DNA of 64,000 bases from Cognatundibacterium squillarum (GTDB taxonomy: Bacteria; Pseudomonadota; Gammaproteobacteria; Burkholderiales; Burkholderiaceae_D), in assembly GCF_014652435.1 (NCBI RefSeq), contig NZ_BMYU01000008.1:1-64000 (forward strand). Direction: 5' to 3'. Of this stretch, positions 38,539 to 47,313 are shown piece after piece. Made by a program: the position numbers and the translations under genes. The notes beneath the pieces were generated by a model. That model did not search any database. It was not told the origin of the DNA and saw nothing but the letters and a program-made list of their open reading frames with translations. Position 1 is the first letter of the stretch. Every line of letters begins with the position of its first letter.

Positions 38539-39171
38539 ATGAAAATTCTGTTTGACCTCTTCCCCGTTCTGCTCTTCTTTGCAGTTTTTAAATGGGGAGA
38601 GTCTCATCAAGACAGCGCCCAGCAATGGGTGACTGCTTTATTCGCCTCGGTTTCTGCTGCCGGTGCGATCACCGCCGAAGTTGCACCCGTGATGCTGGCG
38701 ACCGGCGTTGCTGTGCTCGCATCCTGCCTGCAAATTCTGTACTTACTGGTGCGCCGGCAAAAAGTCGAGCCTGCACTGTGGGTATCGTTCATCATTATCC
38801 TGGTGTTCGGCGGCGCCACCATTTACTTTCATAGCGAAACTTTTATTAAGTGGAAACCGACGGTGCTGTACTGGACCTACGGTATTGGCTTGCTGGCAGG
38901 ACAATGGCTGTTTAAAAAGAATCTGATCCGTTCCGCAATGGAAAGCCAGATTCAGCTGCCCGATCCGGTCTGGAATGCATTGCTTTACAGCTGGGTAGGT
39001 TTCTCTGTGGTAATGGGCATTGCCAATATTCTGGTCGCACAACATTTCAGCACCTCTGCATGGGCGAACTTCAAACTGATCTCCGTGATTGGTATCATGC
39101 CGGCGTTTCTGATCGCCCAGAGTTTTTACCTGTCGAAATACATAAAAGATGAACAACATGAACCGCACTGA
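38539..39171 (+). CDS. yciB: intracellular septation protein A family (YciB/IspZ)
   Basis: Inner-membrane protein of the YciB family with about five membrane helices in 210 residues, starting MKILFDLFPVLLFFAVFKW, the family signature, and WKPTVLYWTYG and KNLIRSAMESQIQLPDPVW further on. YciB affects envelope synthesis and septation in enterobacteria. It overlaps bolA and is 16 bp after msrB. Confidence 0.95.
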   Translation: MKILFDLFPVLLFFAVFKWGESHQDSAQQWVTALFASVSAAGAITAEVAPVMLATGVAVLASCLQILYLLVRRQKVEPALWVSFIIILVFGGATIYFHSETFIKWKPTVLYWTYGIGLLAGQWLFKKNLIRSAMESQIQLPDPVWNALLYSWVGFSVVMGIANILVAQHFSTSAWANFKLISVIGIMPAFLIAQSFYLSKYIKDEQHEPH

Positions 39172-39430
39172 AAAACTTCGTCACAAAATCGAAAGCACAT
39201 TCGCGCCGGTTTCGTGTCAAATTGAGGATGAGTCAGCCCTGCACGCAGGTCATGCGGGGGCGGCCAGCGGTGGCGGGCATTACAAAATCCACATCGTTTC
39301 TGCGCAATTTGAGGGATTAAACCGTTTATCACGTCATCGTCTGGTGTATGATGCTGTCGGCGATATGATGCATGCGGAAATCCATGCACTGGCGATCACC
39401 GCAGTGGCTCCGTCAGAGATCCCACAATAA
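39158..39430 (+). CDS. bolA: BolA family protein
   Basis: BolA-type protein, a partner of monothiol glutaredoxins in Fe-S handling and a transcription factor in some bacteria. The protein (90 residues) shows SALHAGHAGA, GHYKIHIVSAQFEGLNRLSRHRLVYDAV and MHAEIHALAI, with the conserved His pair. The ATG at 39149 is an alternative start; both overlap the 3' end of yciB. Confidence 0.92.
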   Translation: MNRTEKLRHKIESTFAPVSCQIEDESALHAGHAGAASGGGHYKIHIVSAQFEGLNRLSRHRLVYDAVGDMMHAEIHALAITAVAPSEIPQ

Positions 39431-39471
39431 TAATTTGATTAACCATCCGTTTTTGCCTTTAGGAACAGACA

Positions 39472-40254
39472 ATGAATTTCAAACCTGCTCAATTGCTGGT
39501 AGTTCTTCTTGCAACAGCAGTACCTGCAATGGCTCAGAATGTCGCAACCGTCAACGGTAAAGCAATTCCTGCTGCCCGTATGGAAGCGATCGTTAAACAA
39601 GCAACTGCACAGGGCCAACAAGATTCGCCACAATTGCGTGAAATGATTAAACAAAATCTGATCGCTCAGGAAGTTGTGTTGCAGGAAGCCCTGAAGTCAG
39701 CACCAGCGCTGGAAAAACTCCCTGAAGTCAAATCCCAGCTGGAGCTGGCACGTCAGCAAGTCCTGATGGATGCGCTGATTTATGATTTCACAAAGAAAAA
39801 TCCGGTCTCTGATGCAGAAATCAAGCAAGAATATGATCGTCTGAAGGCACAGGCGGGTGACAAAGAATATCATATCGCCCATATTCAAACCGACACTGAA
39901 GATGAAGCCAAAGCAATCATCGCAAAACTGAAAGCCGGTGCTAAGTTTGAAGAGCTGGCAAAACAATCCAAAGATACCGGTTCGGCAGCAAACGGCGGCG
40001 ATCTGGACTGGGTCGTTCCGTCCGGTCTGCCACCTGCATTCGGCCAGGCATTCACTGCACTGCAAAAAGGTCAGTTCACAGAAACACCGGTGAAATCTGA
40101 TCGCGGTTTCCACATCATCAAAGTAGATGATACCCGCCCAACTAAATTGCCAACACTGGAAGAAGCAAGAGACCAGCTGGGCCGTGGCTTGCAACAGCGT
40201 AAAGTAATGCAATACCAGGAAAGTCTGCGCAAAAAAGCGAAAATCGCTGGCTGA
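39472..40254 (+). CDS. periplasmic peptidyl-prolyl isomerase, parvulin (PpiC/SurA type)
   Basis: A 260-residue chaperone-isomerase with a signal peptide (LLVVLLATAVPAMAQ), an N-terminal helical chaperone region (about 35-125) and one parvulin domain (about 130-225: YHIAHIQTDTEDEAKAIIAKL, GGDLDWVVPSGLPPAFGQA, DRGFHIIKVDDTRP). Likely helps outer-membrane proteins fold, together with BamD function. It ends the selO-msrB-yciB-bolA run and is followed by a terminator. Confidence 0.92.
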   Translation: MNFKPAQLLVVLLATAVPAMAQNVATVNGKAIPAARMEAIVKQATAQGQQDSPQLREMIKQNLIAQEVVLQEALKSAPALEKLPEVKSQLELARQQVLMDALIYDFTKKNPVSDAEIKQEYDRLKAQAGDKEYHIAHIQTDTEDEAKAIIAKLKAGAKFEELAKQSKDTGSAANGGDLDWVVPSGLPPAFGQAFTALQKGQFTETPVKSDRGFHIIKVDDTRPTKLPTLEEARDQLGRGLQQRKVMQYQESLRKKAKIAG

Positions 40255-40267
40255 TCGTAGTCTTCCT

Positions 40268-40300
40268 CAACAAAAACCCGGCTTGTGCCGGGTTTTTGCT
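40268..40300 (+). terminator. rho-independent terminator after the parvulin gene
   Basis: Perfect 12-bp stem CAAAAACCCGGC / GCCGGGTTTTTG with a 4-nt loop, 15 bp after the stop codon. Confidence 0.9.
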
Positions 40301-40331
40301 TTTCAGTTATACGAACAATTCGCAACTGCAT

Positions 40332-40414
40332 TGTGCTTGTTTCCGCATCGCCATTTTTTGAAAAGCCGGACTTTCTGCCGACGACAGACTGATTACTGTG
40401 CTGAACACCGCACT
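40332..40414 (-). repeat. dispersed intergenic repeat, copy C (inverted)
   Basis: On the minus strand it reads GTGCGGTGTTCAGCACAG, then the core GTCGTCGGCAGAAA (40372-40385) and GTCCGG. The far end is more divergent than in the other copies. Beside it, AGCCTG-TTTG-CAGGCT (40417-40432) is a small perfect hairpin. It lies between the parvulin terminator and the first IS element. Confidence 0.7.
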
Positions 40415-40669
40415 CAGCCTGTTTGCAGGCTCAGAATGCGCTGCAAATCGCTACATACTTACCCGCGCATTCTGTTTGGCTGAAAACTGCAGCGACAACG
40501 GAATACAGAAACTCGCTAAATCTGGCTGCTTAATCATTACCAATATTCGGAATAATTACCCAGCATTGCATCTGCCCCGGACAACAGTCGGTGTGTAACC
40601 CTCCCGTAAAATCGCACCATGCATAACCAGAGTTCTTGAGGCAAACTGAGATGCCAAAGGAGAGCACAA

Positions 40670-40936
40670 ATGCGTAAGAGCCGATTTACCGAAACACAAA
40701 TCATTGGAATTCTGAAGTCTGTCGAAGCGGGCCGTTTAGTGAAAGATGTTTGCCGTGAGCACAGCGTTTCCGAAGCTACGTACTATCAGTGGAAATCGAA
40801 ATATGGTGGTATGGAGGCAGCAGATATCAAGCGCCTGAAAGACCTCGAAGAGGAAAACCGCAAACTCAAAATGATGGTTGCTGACCTGTCACTGGAGAAT
40901 CATGCATTTAAAGAGGTGATCGGTTTAAAGCGCTGA
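40670..40936 (+). CDS. IS3-family transposase OrfA (element 1)
   Basis: An 88-residue protein with a helix-turn-helix (FTETQIIGILKSVEAGRLVKDVCREHSVSEATYYQWKSKY, roughly 6-45) and a leucine-zipper coiled coil (KDLEEENRKLKMMVADL), as in OrfA of IS407-type IS3 elements. AAAGGAG precedes the ATG. A slippery heptamer near its end joins it to orfB. Confidence 0.93.
   Translation: MRKSRFTETQIIGILKSVEAGRLVKDVCREHSVSEATYYQWKSKYGGMEAADIKRLKDLEEENRKLKMMVADLSLENHAFKEVIGLKR
40924..40930 (+). other. -1 programmed frameshift heptamer TTTAAAG (element 1)
   Basis: In the orfA frame the codons are GGT TTA AAG, so the heptamer T TTA AAG fits X-XXY-YYZ. Slippage by -1 continues into orfB without a stop and yields the OrfAB transposase. 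Confidence 0.75.
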
Positions 40937-40968
40937 CCCCGGACCAGAAGCGGGACTACGTCAGGCAA

Positions 40969-41763
40969 TTGCAGGAATCTGGTCTGAGTCAGCGCCAGGC
41001 GTGCAGAGCGATGGCACTCTCGCGCACAGTCCTGAATTACCAGCCAAAGCTGGCGACGGATGACGACATCATCGCTGCTTTACAAGAACTGGCCGAACGA
41101 TTTCCGGAACGGGGATTCGGGAAGTACTTTCAGTTGCTAAGACGACGTGGTTATTGCTGGAATCATAAAAAGGTATATCGCGTGTATTGCCAGCTGAAAA
41201 TGAATCTCCGGCGTATTGGGAAGAAACGATTACCCAGCCGGCACCCCCGGCCACTTGCCGTGCCAGTTGAAATAAATAAAAGCTGGTCGATTGATTTCAT
41301 GAGCGATGCACTATGGTGCGGCAGACGCTTCCGTACGCTGAATGTGGTGGATAATTTTAATCGTGAAGTACTGGCGATTGAAATTGATCTGAATTTACCT
41401 GCATCGCGTGTGATTCGTGTGCTGGAGCGTATTGTGGCCTGGCGTGGATTTCCGGCGCAAATCCGAACGGATAACGGGCCGGAATTTATATCAGCAAGCC
41501 TTGCGGACTGGGCGCAAAAGCATGGGATTCATCTGGAATTTATTGAGCCGGGCAGGCCGATGCAAAATGGCTTCATTGAACGTTTTAACCGTAGTTACCG
41601 GCAAGGTGTGCTGGATATGTACGTGTTCAGGAGTTTACAGGAGGTGAAAGAGCGAACGGAACAATGGATGACCGATTACAACGAGCAATGCCCGCATGAA
41701 TCACTCAACGGGATGACACCTGTTGAATACCGACTGTTCCATGGTAATCATCCCGGAAATTAA
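40969..41763 (+). CDS. IS3-family transposase OrfB (element 1)
   Basis: Integrase-type catalytic part with the DDE triad visible in SIDFMSDAL, TDNGPEF and the Glu 35 residues later in NGFIERFNRS. The frame is open upstream to the frameshift site, so the working product is OrfAB from 40670. The last residues (HGNHPGN) are encoded by the left end of the second IS, so the natural C-terminus is probably altered. Confidence 0.9.
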   Translation: MQESGLSQRQACRAMALSRTVLNYQPKLATDDDIIAALQELAERFPERGFGKYFQLLRRRGYCWNHKKVYRVYCQLKMNLRRIGKKRLPSRHPRPLAVPVEINKSWSIDFMSDALWCGRRFRTLNVVDNFNREVLAIEIDLNLPASRVIRVLERIVAWRGFPAQIRTDNGPEFISASLADWAQKHGIHLEFIEPGRPMQNGFIERFNRSYRQGVLDMYVFRSLQEVKERTEQWMTDYNEQCPHESLNGMTPVEYRLFHGNHPGN

Positions 41764-41813
41764 CAGACGCTAAAAGTAGAATTTTCTCGTATGATCAACG
41801 CAGGAGATTCTTG

Positions 41814-42080
41814 ATGAAAACATCAAAATTCAGTGACAGCCAGATACTGGCTATCTTAAAGCAGGCAGAAGCAGGAGCGCCTGTCCCCGAACTTTGCCGT
41901 GAACATGGCATGAGTTCAGCCACTTTTTACAAATGGCGCGCCAGATTTGGCGGAATGGATGCATCCATGATGGCCCGGCTGAAGGAGCTTGAATCAGAAA
42001 ATGCCCGTCTGACAAAAATGTATGCCGAAGAGCGGCTCAAAGCGGACATTCTTAAAGAGGCCATTGAAAAAAAGTGGTGA
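41814..42080 (+). CDS. IS3-family transposase OrfA (element 2)
   Basis: An 88-residue protein with helix-turn-helix ([38 protein letters not shown]) and a coiled coil ([20 protein letters not shown]). AGGAG precedes the ATG by 8 nt; a TTG at 41811 is in frame. Confidence 0.93.
   Translation: MKTSKFSDSQILAILKQAEAGAPVPELCREHGMSSATFYKWRARFGGMDASMMARLKELESENARLTKMYAEERLKADILKEAIEKKW
42068..42074 (+). other. -1 programmed frameshift heptamer AAAAAAG (element 2)
   Basis: Codons GAA AAA AAG in orfA give the heptamer A AAA AAG, the most efficient known bacterial -1 site. orfB overlaps in the -1 frame, so an OrfAB fusion is expected. Confidence 0.8.
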
Positions 42081-42925
42081 AGCCGTCGCGCCGGCGGGAG
42101 CTGGCCCAAAAGGCGGTGCAGGAAAAATCCATTCCGGTCAGACTGGCCTGTACGATGTTTGGTATCAGCGAAACCTGCTACCGGTATCAACTCCGGCTGG
42201 CAGATGAAAACGCAGAAATTGCAGACTGGCTGCTGCAGTTGACCACAACCTACCGGAATTGGGGTTTTGGCATGTGCTTCTATTACCTGCGAAACGTCAA
42301 ACGCTTTGACTGGAACCATAAGCGCGTGCGAAGGATTTATCGTGAACTGGAGCTGAATTTACGGATCAGGCCGAAGAAGCGGCTGAAACGCGAAAAGCCC
42401 GATGCACTGCTTGTGCCGGAATCCATTAATCATTGCTGGTCGATGGACTTCATGCATGATCAGCTAGAGGACGGCCGCAGCTTCAGATTGCTGAATATCA
42501 TTGACGACTTTAACCGTGAAGGACTGGCGATAGAGGTAGACTTCTCGCTGCCGTCGGAACGGGTCATCCGCACGCTGAATCAGGTAATTGAGTGGCGTGG
42601 CAAGCCTAAACAGATCCGTAGTGATAATGGTCCGGAATACATCAGTGCTTTACTGGCTGAGTGGGCAGCGAGGCACGCGATTGAACTGAAGTTCATTCAG
42701 CCTGGCAATCCACAGCAGAATGCTTACGTCGAGCGGTATAACCGAACGGTTCGCGGAGAATGGTTGGATCAGTATCTATTCAGCAGTATTGAAGAAGTCC
42801 GGGAGCATGCGACAGAATGGCTATGGTTTTACAATAACGAACGTCCGAACAAAGCAGTTGGTGGCGTACCACCGAAATACAAAAAGACTTTAACAACCCC
42901 GTCTTCTACTTCTACCGTCCATTAA
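42074..42925 (+). CDS. IS3-family transposase OrfB (element 2)
   Basis: Integrase domain with DDE residues in [16 protein letters not shown] and the Glu in [10 protein letters not shown], and the HTH_21 helices before it. A GTG at 42074 overlaps the orfA end; the main active product should be the frameshifted OrfAB. Intact by reading frame. Confidence 0.92.
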   Translation: MVKPSRRRELAQKAVQEKSIPVRLACTMFGISETCYRYQLRLADENAEIADWLLQLTTTYRNWGFGMCFYYLRNVKRFDWNHKRVRRIYRELELNLRIRPKKRLKREKPDALLVPESINHCWSMDFMHDQLEDGRSFRLLNIIDDFNREGLAIEVDFSLPSERVIRTLNQVIEWRGKPKQIRSDNGPEYISALLAEWAARHAIELKFIQPGNPQQNAYVERYNRTVRGEWLDQYLFSSIEEVREHATEWLWFYNNERPNKAVGGVPPKYKKTLTTPSSTSTVH

Positions 42926-42987
42926 AAAGGGGATGATTACCGTGCTCACGTTTGCAGCAACGCCCTCAATCTTCCGAAAGCAAGCTC

Positions 42988-43070
42988 AGATGCGGAGTTG
43001 AGCATAGCAACCTGGCGGTCGTCGGCAGAAACGCTGGTTGTCTGAAAATACGAAATGCAGATATCTGCAT
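42988..43070 (+). repeat. dispersed intergenic repeat, copy D
   Basis: Begins AGATGCGGAGTTGAGCATAG, with core GTCGTCGGCAGAAA at 43018-43031, diverging after it, and ending in a perfect 16-bp palindrome ATGCAGATATCTGCAT (43055-43070). It is in inverted orientation relative to copy C and lies on the other side of the IS pair. Confidence 0.7.
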
Positions 43071-43146
43071 AAGCGGATCAAAACCCGATCGGCCTTCACA
43101 GCCTTGCCCTGCGCTCAATCGGCCCCAAAGCAGCGCTACAGAAACG

Positions 43147-43171
43147 TAAAAAGGCGCCGAAGCGCCTTTTT
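43147..43171 (-). terminator. rho-independent terminator after purL
   Basis: Stem AAAAAGGCGC / GCGCCTTTTT with a 4-nt loop, 17 bp after the purL stop on the minus strand. Confidence 0.88.
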
Positions 43172-43187
43172 ACTGAGTGTAGCCGTA

Positions 43188-46100
43188 TCAGCCAACCCAC
43201 TTACGTGCGTTACGGAACATACGCATCCAAGGGGAATCTTCACCCCAGCCTTCCGGTGCCCATGAATGAATCACAGAGCGGAAAACGCGTTCCGGATGCG
43301 GCATCATCACGGTAAAGCGACCGTCATCATTGGTGATGGCGGTTATACCTGCCGGCGAACCGTTCGGATTGAACGGGTAAGCTTCGGTTGGCTGGCCATA
43401 GTTATCCACGAAACGGGCCGCCACCTGCACCGCACTTTGCTGACCAGTCAGAGAGAAGTCGGCAAAACCTTCGCCGTGCGCGACAGCGATCGCAGCGCGT
43501 GTGCCTTGCATGCCATCAAAGAATACCGAACGGGACTCCAGAATTTCCACCGTCGCAAAGCGGGCTTCAAACTGCTCCGATTTATTACGCGTGAATTTCG
43601 GCCATGCTTCTGCACCAGGGATGATGGATTTCAGATTACTCATCATCTGGCAACCGTTACAGATACCTAAACCGAAGGTGTCGTCACGGTGGAAGAAGCC
43701 GGAGAACTGTTCTGCCATCATCTGATTGAACAGAATCGTTTTCGCCCAGCCTTCGCCAGCGCCGAGTACGTCACCGTAAGAGAAACCACCGACCGCGATC
43801 AGGCCTTTGAAGTCTTCCAGACGGGCACGACCGGCAATCAGATCACTCATGTGAACGTCCACTGCTTCAAAACCGGACTTATGCATGACATATGCCGTTT
43901 CGATGTGGGAGTTCACACCCTGCTCACGCAGGATCGCAACACGCGGACGTGCGCCGGTTGCAATGAATGGTGCGGCGATATCTTCCTGCGGATCGAAGGT
44001 CAGATGCGGCGTGATACCCGGATCATTGACATCCAGAATACGCGCGTATTCAGCATCGGCACAGGCAGGATTATCACGCAGACGGGCGATTTGCCAGCTG
44101 GTGTTACTCCAGATGCGGTGCAGCGCAGAGCGCGCTTCACTGAAAATCACTTTCACGTCACGAGTGAACTCAATCTTGTCTGCTGCAACGACTTTACCAA
44201 TGATATGGCTGCATGCGCCGAGGTTAAAGCTGCGCAGTACATCCATCACTTCAGAACGTTGTTCAGTGCGAACCTGCAGAACAGCTCCGAGCTCTTCATT
44301 GAACAGTGCGCGCAATGTCAGATCGTTACGGCGCTCAGCAACCTGCGTCGCCCAGTTTTTCGCATCACCCTGATCTGCCGCATGCTCGTTTTCCATTGTC
44401 AGGATATCGAGGTTAACCGACACACCTGCGCGGCCTGCAAATGCCATTTCGCACAGCGTGGTGAACAAGCCACCGTCAGAACGGTCATGGTAAGCCAGCA
44501 GTTTGCCATCCTGATTCAGTTGCTGAACAGCGGCGAAGAAGCCTTTCAGATCATCTGCAGAATCAACGTCCGGTGCAGTGTTACCAATGGTTTGCATTAC
44601 CTGCGCAAATGCCGATGCGCCCATACGGTTTTTGCCGCGACCCAGATCAATCAGAATCAGGCTGGTATCGCCCTGATCCAGACGCAGTTGCGGCGTCAGG
44701 GAACGACGGATATCGGCCACCGGCGCAAATGCAGAAATGATCAGGGAAACAGGTGCGGTAACGGATTTATCGACGCCCTCTTCTTTCCATGTAGTGCGCA
44801 TGGACAGAGAATCTTTGCCAACCGGAATGCTGATGCCCAGTGCAGGACATAATTCCATACCAACAGTCTTCACGGTATCAAACAATGCTGCATCCTGGCC
44901 AGGCTGACCGCAGGCAGCCATCCAGTTTGCGGACAATTTGATGTCGGAAATTTCTGAGATATTCGCTGCAACAATATTCGTAATTGCCTCACCGATCGCC
45001 ATACGGCCGGATGCCGGTGCATTGATCACTGCCAGCGGCGTACGCTCACCCATGGACATGGCTTCGCCACGATAGCCTTCGAAGCTCATGGCGGTAACCG
45101 CGCAGTCTGCGACCGGCACCTGCCACGGACCAACCATCTGGTCACGCACTGTCGTACCACCAACGGTACGGTCACCAATGGTGATCAGGAAAGATTTATC
45201 TGCGACTGTCGGCAGGCTCAGCACGCGCTCTGCAGCTGTTTTCAGCTCAATGCCGGTCAGATCCATATCCGCCAGTTCCTGGCTTTCACGCTTCACATCG
45301 CGCAGCATTTTCGGCGGTTTGCCGAGCAGAACATCCATCGGCATATCTACAGGTGAATTGTCGTGCAGCGGGTCGATGACTTTCAGCTGACGTTCTTCCG
45401 TTGCTGTACCGACGACTGCAAACGGGCAGCGTTCGCGTTCACAGAACGACTGGAACAGTGGCAGACTTTCAGGAGCAATCGCCAGCACATAACGTTCCTG
45501 CGACTCATTACTCCAGATTTCTTTCGGTGCCAGACCGGATTCTTCCAGCGGAACTTTACGCAGATCGAAAATCGCTCCGCGTTTTGCGTCATTGGTGATT
45601 TCAGGGAATGCATTCGACAAACCACCTGCACCAACGTCATGAATAGACAGAACAGGATTGTCGTCACCCAGCTGCCAGCAGGAGTTAATCACTTCCTGCG
45701 CACGGCGTTCCATTTCCGGATTACCACGCTGCACGGAATCAAAATCCAGATCTGCTTTGTTAGTACCGGTTGCCATCGAAGACGCAGCACCGCCACCCAT
45801 ACCAATACGCATACCCGGACCGCCCAGCTGAATCAGCAGGGAACCGACAGGTAAATCATTTTTCTTGGTGTGCTTATCAGAAATATTGCCGACGCCACCG
45901 GCAATCATGATCGGCTTATGATAACCGTAGACTTTGCCGTTGACGTTTTGTTCGTAGGTACGGAAATAGCCAGTCAGATTGGGGCGACCAAATTCATTAT
46001 TAAATGCCGCACCACCGATAGGACCATCAATCATGATCTGCAGCGCAGAGGCAATGCGGTCAGGCTTACCGTAGGTCGCTGTATTCTGCGCGCCGGTATT

Positions 46101-47177
46101 GGCATCACTGGCATTTTCCCAGGGCTGAACTGCACCCGGAATCTGCAGATTGGAAACGCTGAAACCTGACAAACCAGCTTTTGGCTTGGCACCGCGACCA
46201 GTAGCGCCCTCGTCGCGAATCTCGCCACCGTTACCGGTAGATGCACCGGGGAACGGAGAAATCGCCGTCGGATGGTTGTGGGTTTCCACTTTCATCAGGA
46301 TGTGGGTCAGTTCCTGACTGCCCTGATACACCTGATTTTTCGGGTAGAAGCGTGTCACTTCCGCACCTTCGATAATCGAGGCGTTATCGGCATAAGCCAC
46401 GATGGTGCCCTGCGGGTGCAACTGATGCGTGTTTTTGATCATCTGGAACAGGGATTTATCCTGCTGTTCGCCATCCACGATCCAGTCCGCATTAAAAATT
46501 TTGTGACGGCAATGCTCACTGTTTGCCTGTGCAAACATCATCAGCTCAACGTCGGTAGGATTACGGCCAGCTTTCGTAAACGCGTCGGTCAGATAATCGA
46601 TTTCGTCATCCGACATTGCCAGACCAAGCGTAATATTCGCAGATACCAGTGCTTCGCGACCGCCGCCGAGGACATCAACGAATTCCAGTGGCTTTGCTTC
46701 CAGTTCGGCAAACAGCGCACCGGCTTCCTGCAAATCATTCAGTACCGTTTCAGTCATGCGGTCATGCAACAGTGCCGCAACCTGTACACGCACTGCCGCA
46801 TCCAGTGGACGAGCTTTGCTGAACAGACCGGATTTCAGCTGCACAAAGAAACTGATACCACGCTCAACGCGGCGAATATGCTGCATACCACAGTTGTGAA
46901 CGATATCCGTCGCTTTACTGGCCCACGGCGAAATCGTGCCGACACGTGGTGTGACAACGAATACTTCACCGCTGGATTCGCCGGAGAACGGCTCCCCATA
47001 AGTCAACAAAGCCCCGAGACGCGAAACGTCATCGGGGCTCAGTTCAGAAGCTGCATCAATAAAGTGCTGGTATCGCGCAGTTACGCCAACAATACTGGCA
47101 TCAACCTGCTGGAGCCTGCTAAGGAGGCTGTTAGTACGAAAAGCGGATAAGGCATTAGAGCCAGGCAAAATCAACAT
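43188..47177 (-). CDS. purL: phosphoribosylformylglycinamidine synthase (single-chain PurL)
   Basis: Converts FGAR to FGAM in purine synthesis using glutamine. The 1329-residue protein is the long single-chain form of beta/gammaproteobacteria: N-terminal PurS-like domain, linker, two AIRS-type ATP domains ([31 protein letters not shown]) and a C-terminal glutaminase with the catalytic Cys in [11 protein letters not shown] and His/Glu in [10 protein letters not shown]. Monocistronic, with terminator. A 136-bp gap upstream should hold its promoter. Confidence 0.97.
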   Translation of the reverse strand: MLILPGSNALSAFRTNSLLSRLQQVDASIVGVTARYQHFIDAASELSPDDVSRLGALLTYGEPFSGESSGEVFVVTPRVGTISPWASKATDIVHNCGMQHIRRVERGISFFVQLKSGLFSKARPLDAAVRVQVAALLHDRMTETVLNDLQEAGALFAELEAKPLEFVDVLGGGREALVSANITLGLAMSDDEIDYLTDAFTKAGRNPTDVELMMFAQANSEHCRHKIFNADWIVDGEQQDKSLFQMIKNTHQLHPQGTIVAYADNASIIEGAEVTRFYPKNQVYQGSQELTHILMKVETHNHPTAISPFPGASTGNGGEIRDEGATGRGAKPKAGLSGFSVSNLQIPGAVQPWENASDANTGAQNTATYGKPDRIASALQIMIDGPIGGAAFNNEFGRPNLTGYFRTYEQNVNGKVYGYHKPIMIAGGVGNISDKHTKKNDLPVGSLLIQLGGPGMRIGMGGGAASSMATGTNKADLDFDSVQRGNPEMERRAQEVINSCWQLGDDNPVLSIHDVGAGGLSNAFPEITNDAKRGAIFDLRKVPLEESGLAPKEIWSNESQERYVLAIAPESLPLFQSFCERERCPFAVVGTATEERQLKVIDPLHDNSPVDMPMDVLLGKPPKMLRDVKRESQELADMDLTGIELKTAAERVLSLPTVADKSFLITIGDRTVGGTTVRDQMVGPWQVPVADCAVTAMSFEGYRGEAMSMGERTPLAVINAPASGRMAIGEAITNIVAANISEISDIKLSANWMAACGQPGQDAALFDTVKTVGMELCPALGISIPVGKDSLSMRTTWKEEGVDKSVTAPVSLIISAFAPVADIRRSLTPQLRLDQGDTSLILIDLGRGKNRMGASAFAQVMQTIGNTAPDVDSADDLKGFFAAVQQLNQDGKLLAYHDRSDGGLFTTLCEMAFAGRAGVSVNLDILTMENEHAADQGDAKNWATQVAERRNDLTLRALFNEELGAVLQVRTEQRSEVMDVLRSFNLGACSHIIGKVVAADKIEFTRDVKVIFSEARSALHRIWSNTSWQIARLRDNPACADAEYARILDVNDPGITPHLTFDPQEDIAAPFIATGARPRVAILREQGVNSHIETAYVMHKSGFEAVDVHMSDLIAGRARLEDFKGLIAVGGFSYGDVLGAGEGWAKTILFNQMMAEQFSGFFHRDDTFGLGICNGCQMMSNLKSIIPGAEAWPKFTRNKSEQFEARFATVEILESRSVFFDGMQGTRAAIAVAHGEGFADFSLTGQQSAVQVAARFVDNYGQPTEAYPFNPNGSPAGITAITNDDGRFTVMMPHPERVFRSVIHSWAPEGWGEDSPWMRMFRNARKWVG

Positions 47178-47313
47178 GGCAGAGATGTCATAGAGGCGGT
47201 CACCCTCAACCTACAAAAGCGAGCCGCTGGTTGGATGGAAAAACGCCATTATACCGCGTTGAGCCCCCATCCCTCCAGAACCGAACTATGCAAATTACCT
47301 GAAATTTCCGAGT

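Larger units (their letters stand above)
40592..41742 (+). mobile_element. IS3-family element 1 (IS407-like), right end missing
   Basis: Contains orfA and orfB with a programmed -1 shift between them. The left end is placed tentatively at TGTGTAACCCTCCCG (40592-), which resembles the left end of the second element. No matching inverted copy is visible at its right, where the second element begins within the last codons of orfB. I infer it was truncated by that insertion. Confidence 0.7.
41743..42941 (+). mobile_element. IS3-family element 2, about 1.2 kb, complete
   Basis: Bounded by 12-bp perfect inverted ends GGTAATCATCCC (41743-41754) and GGGATGATTACC (42930-42941). The length of 1199 bp and spacing to orfA (71 bp) and from the orfB stop (16 bp) fit an IS3 element. 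No clear target duplication is visible. It starts inside the last codons of orfB of element 1. Confidence 0.8.

Noticed and set aside
40670..42925. Composite transposon carrying cargo
   Set aside because: The two IS elements abut and nest directly; there is no cargo gene between them.
43266..47150. Several long plus-strand open frames over purL
   Set aside because: purL on the minus strand is certain; the plus-strand frames lack ribosome sites and domain signatures.
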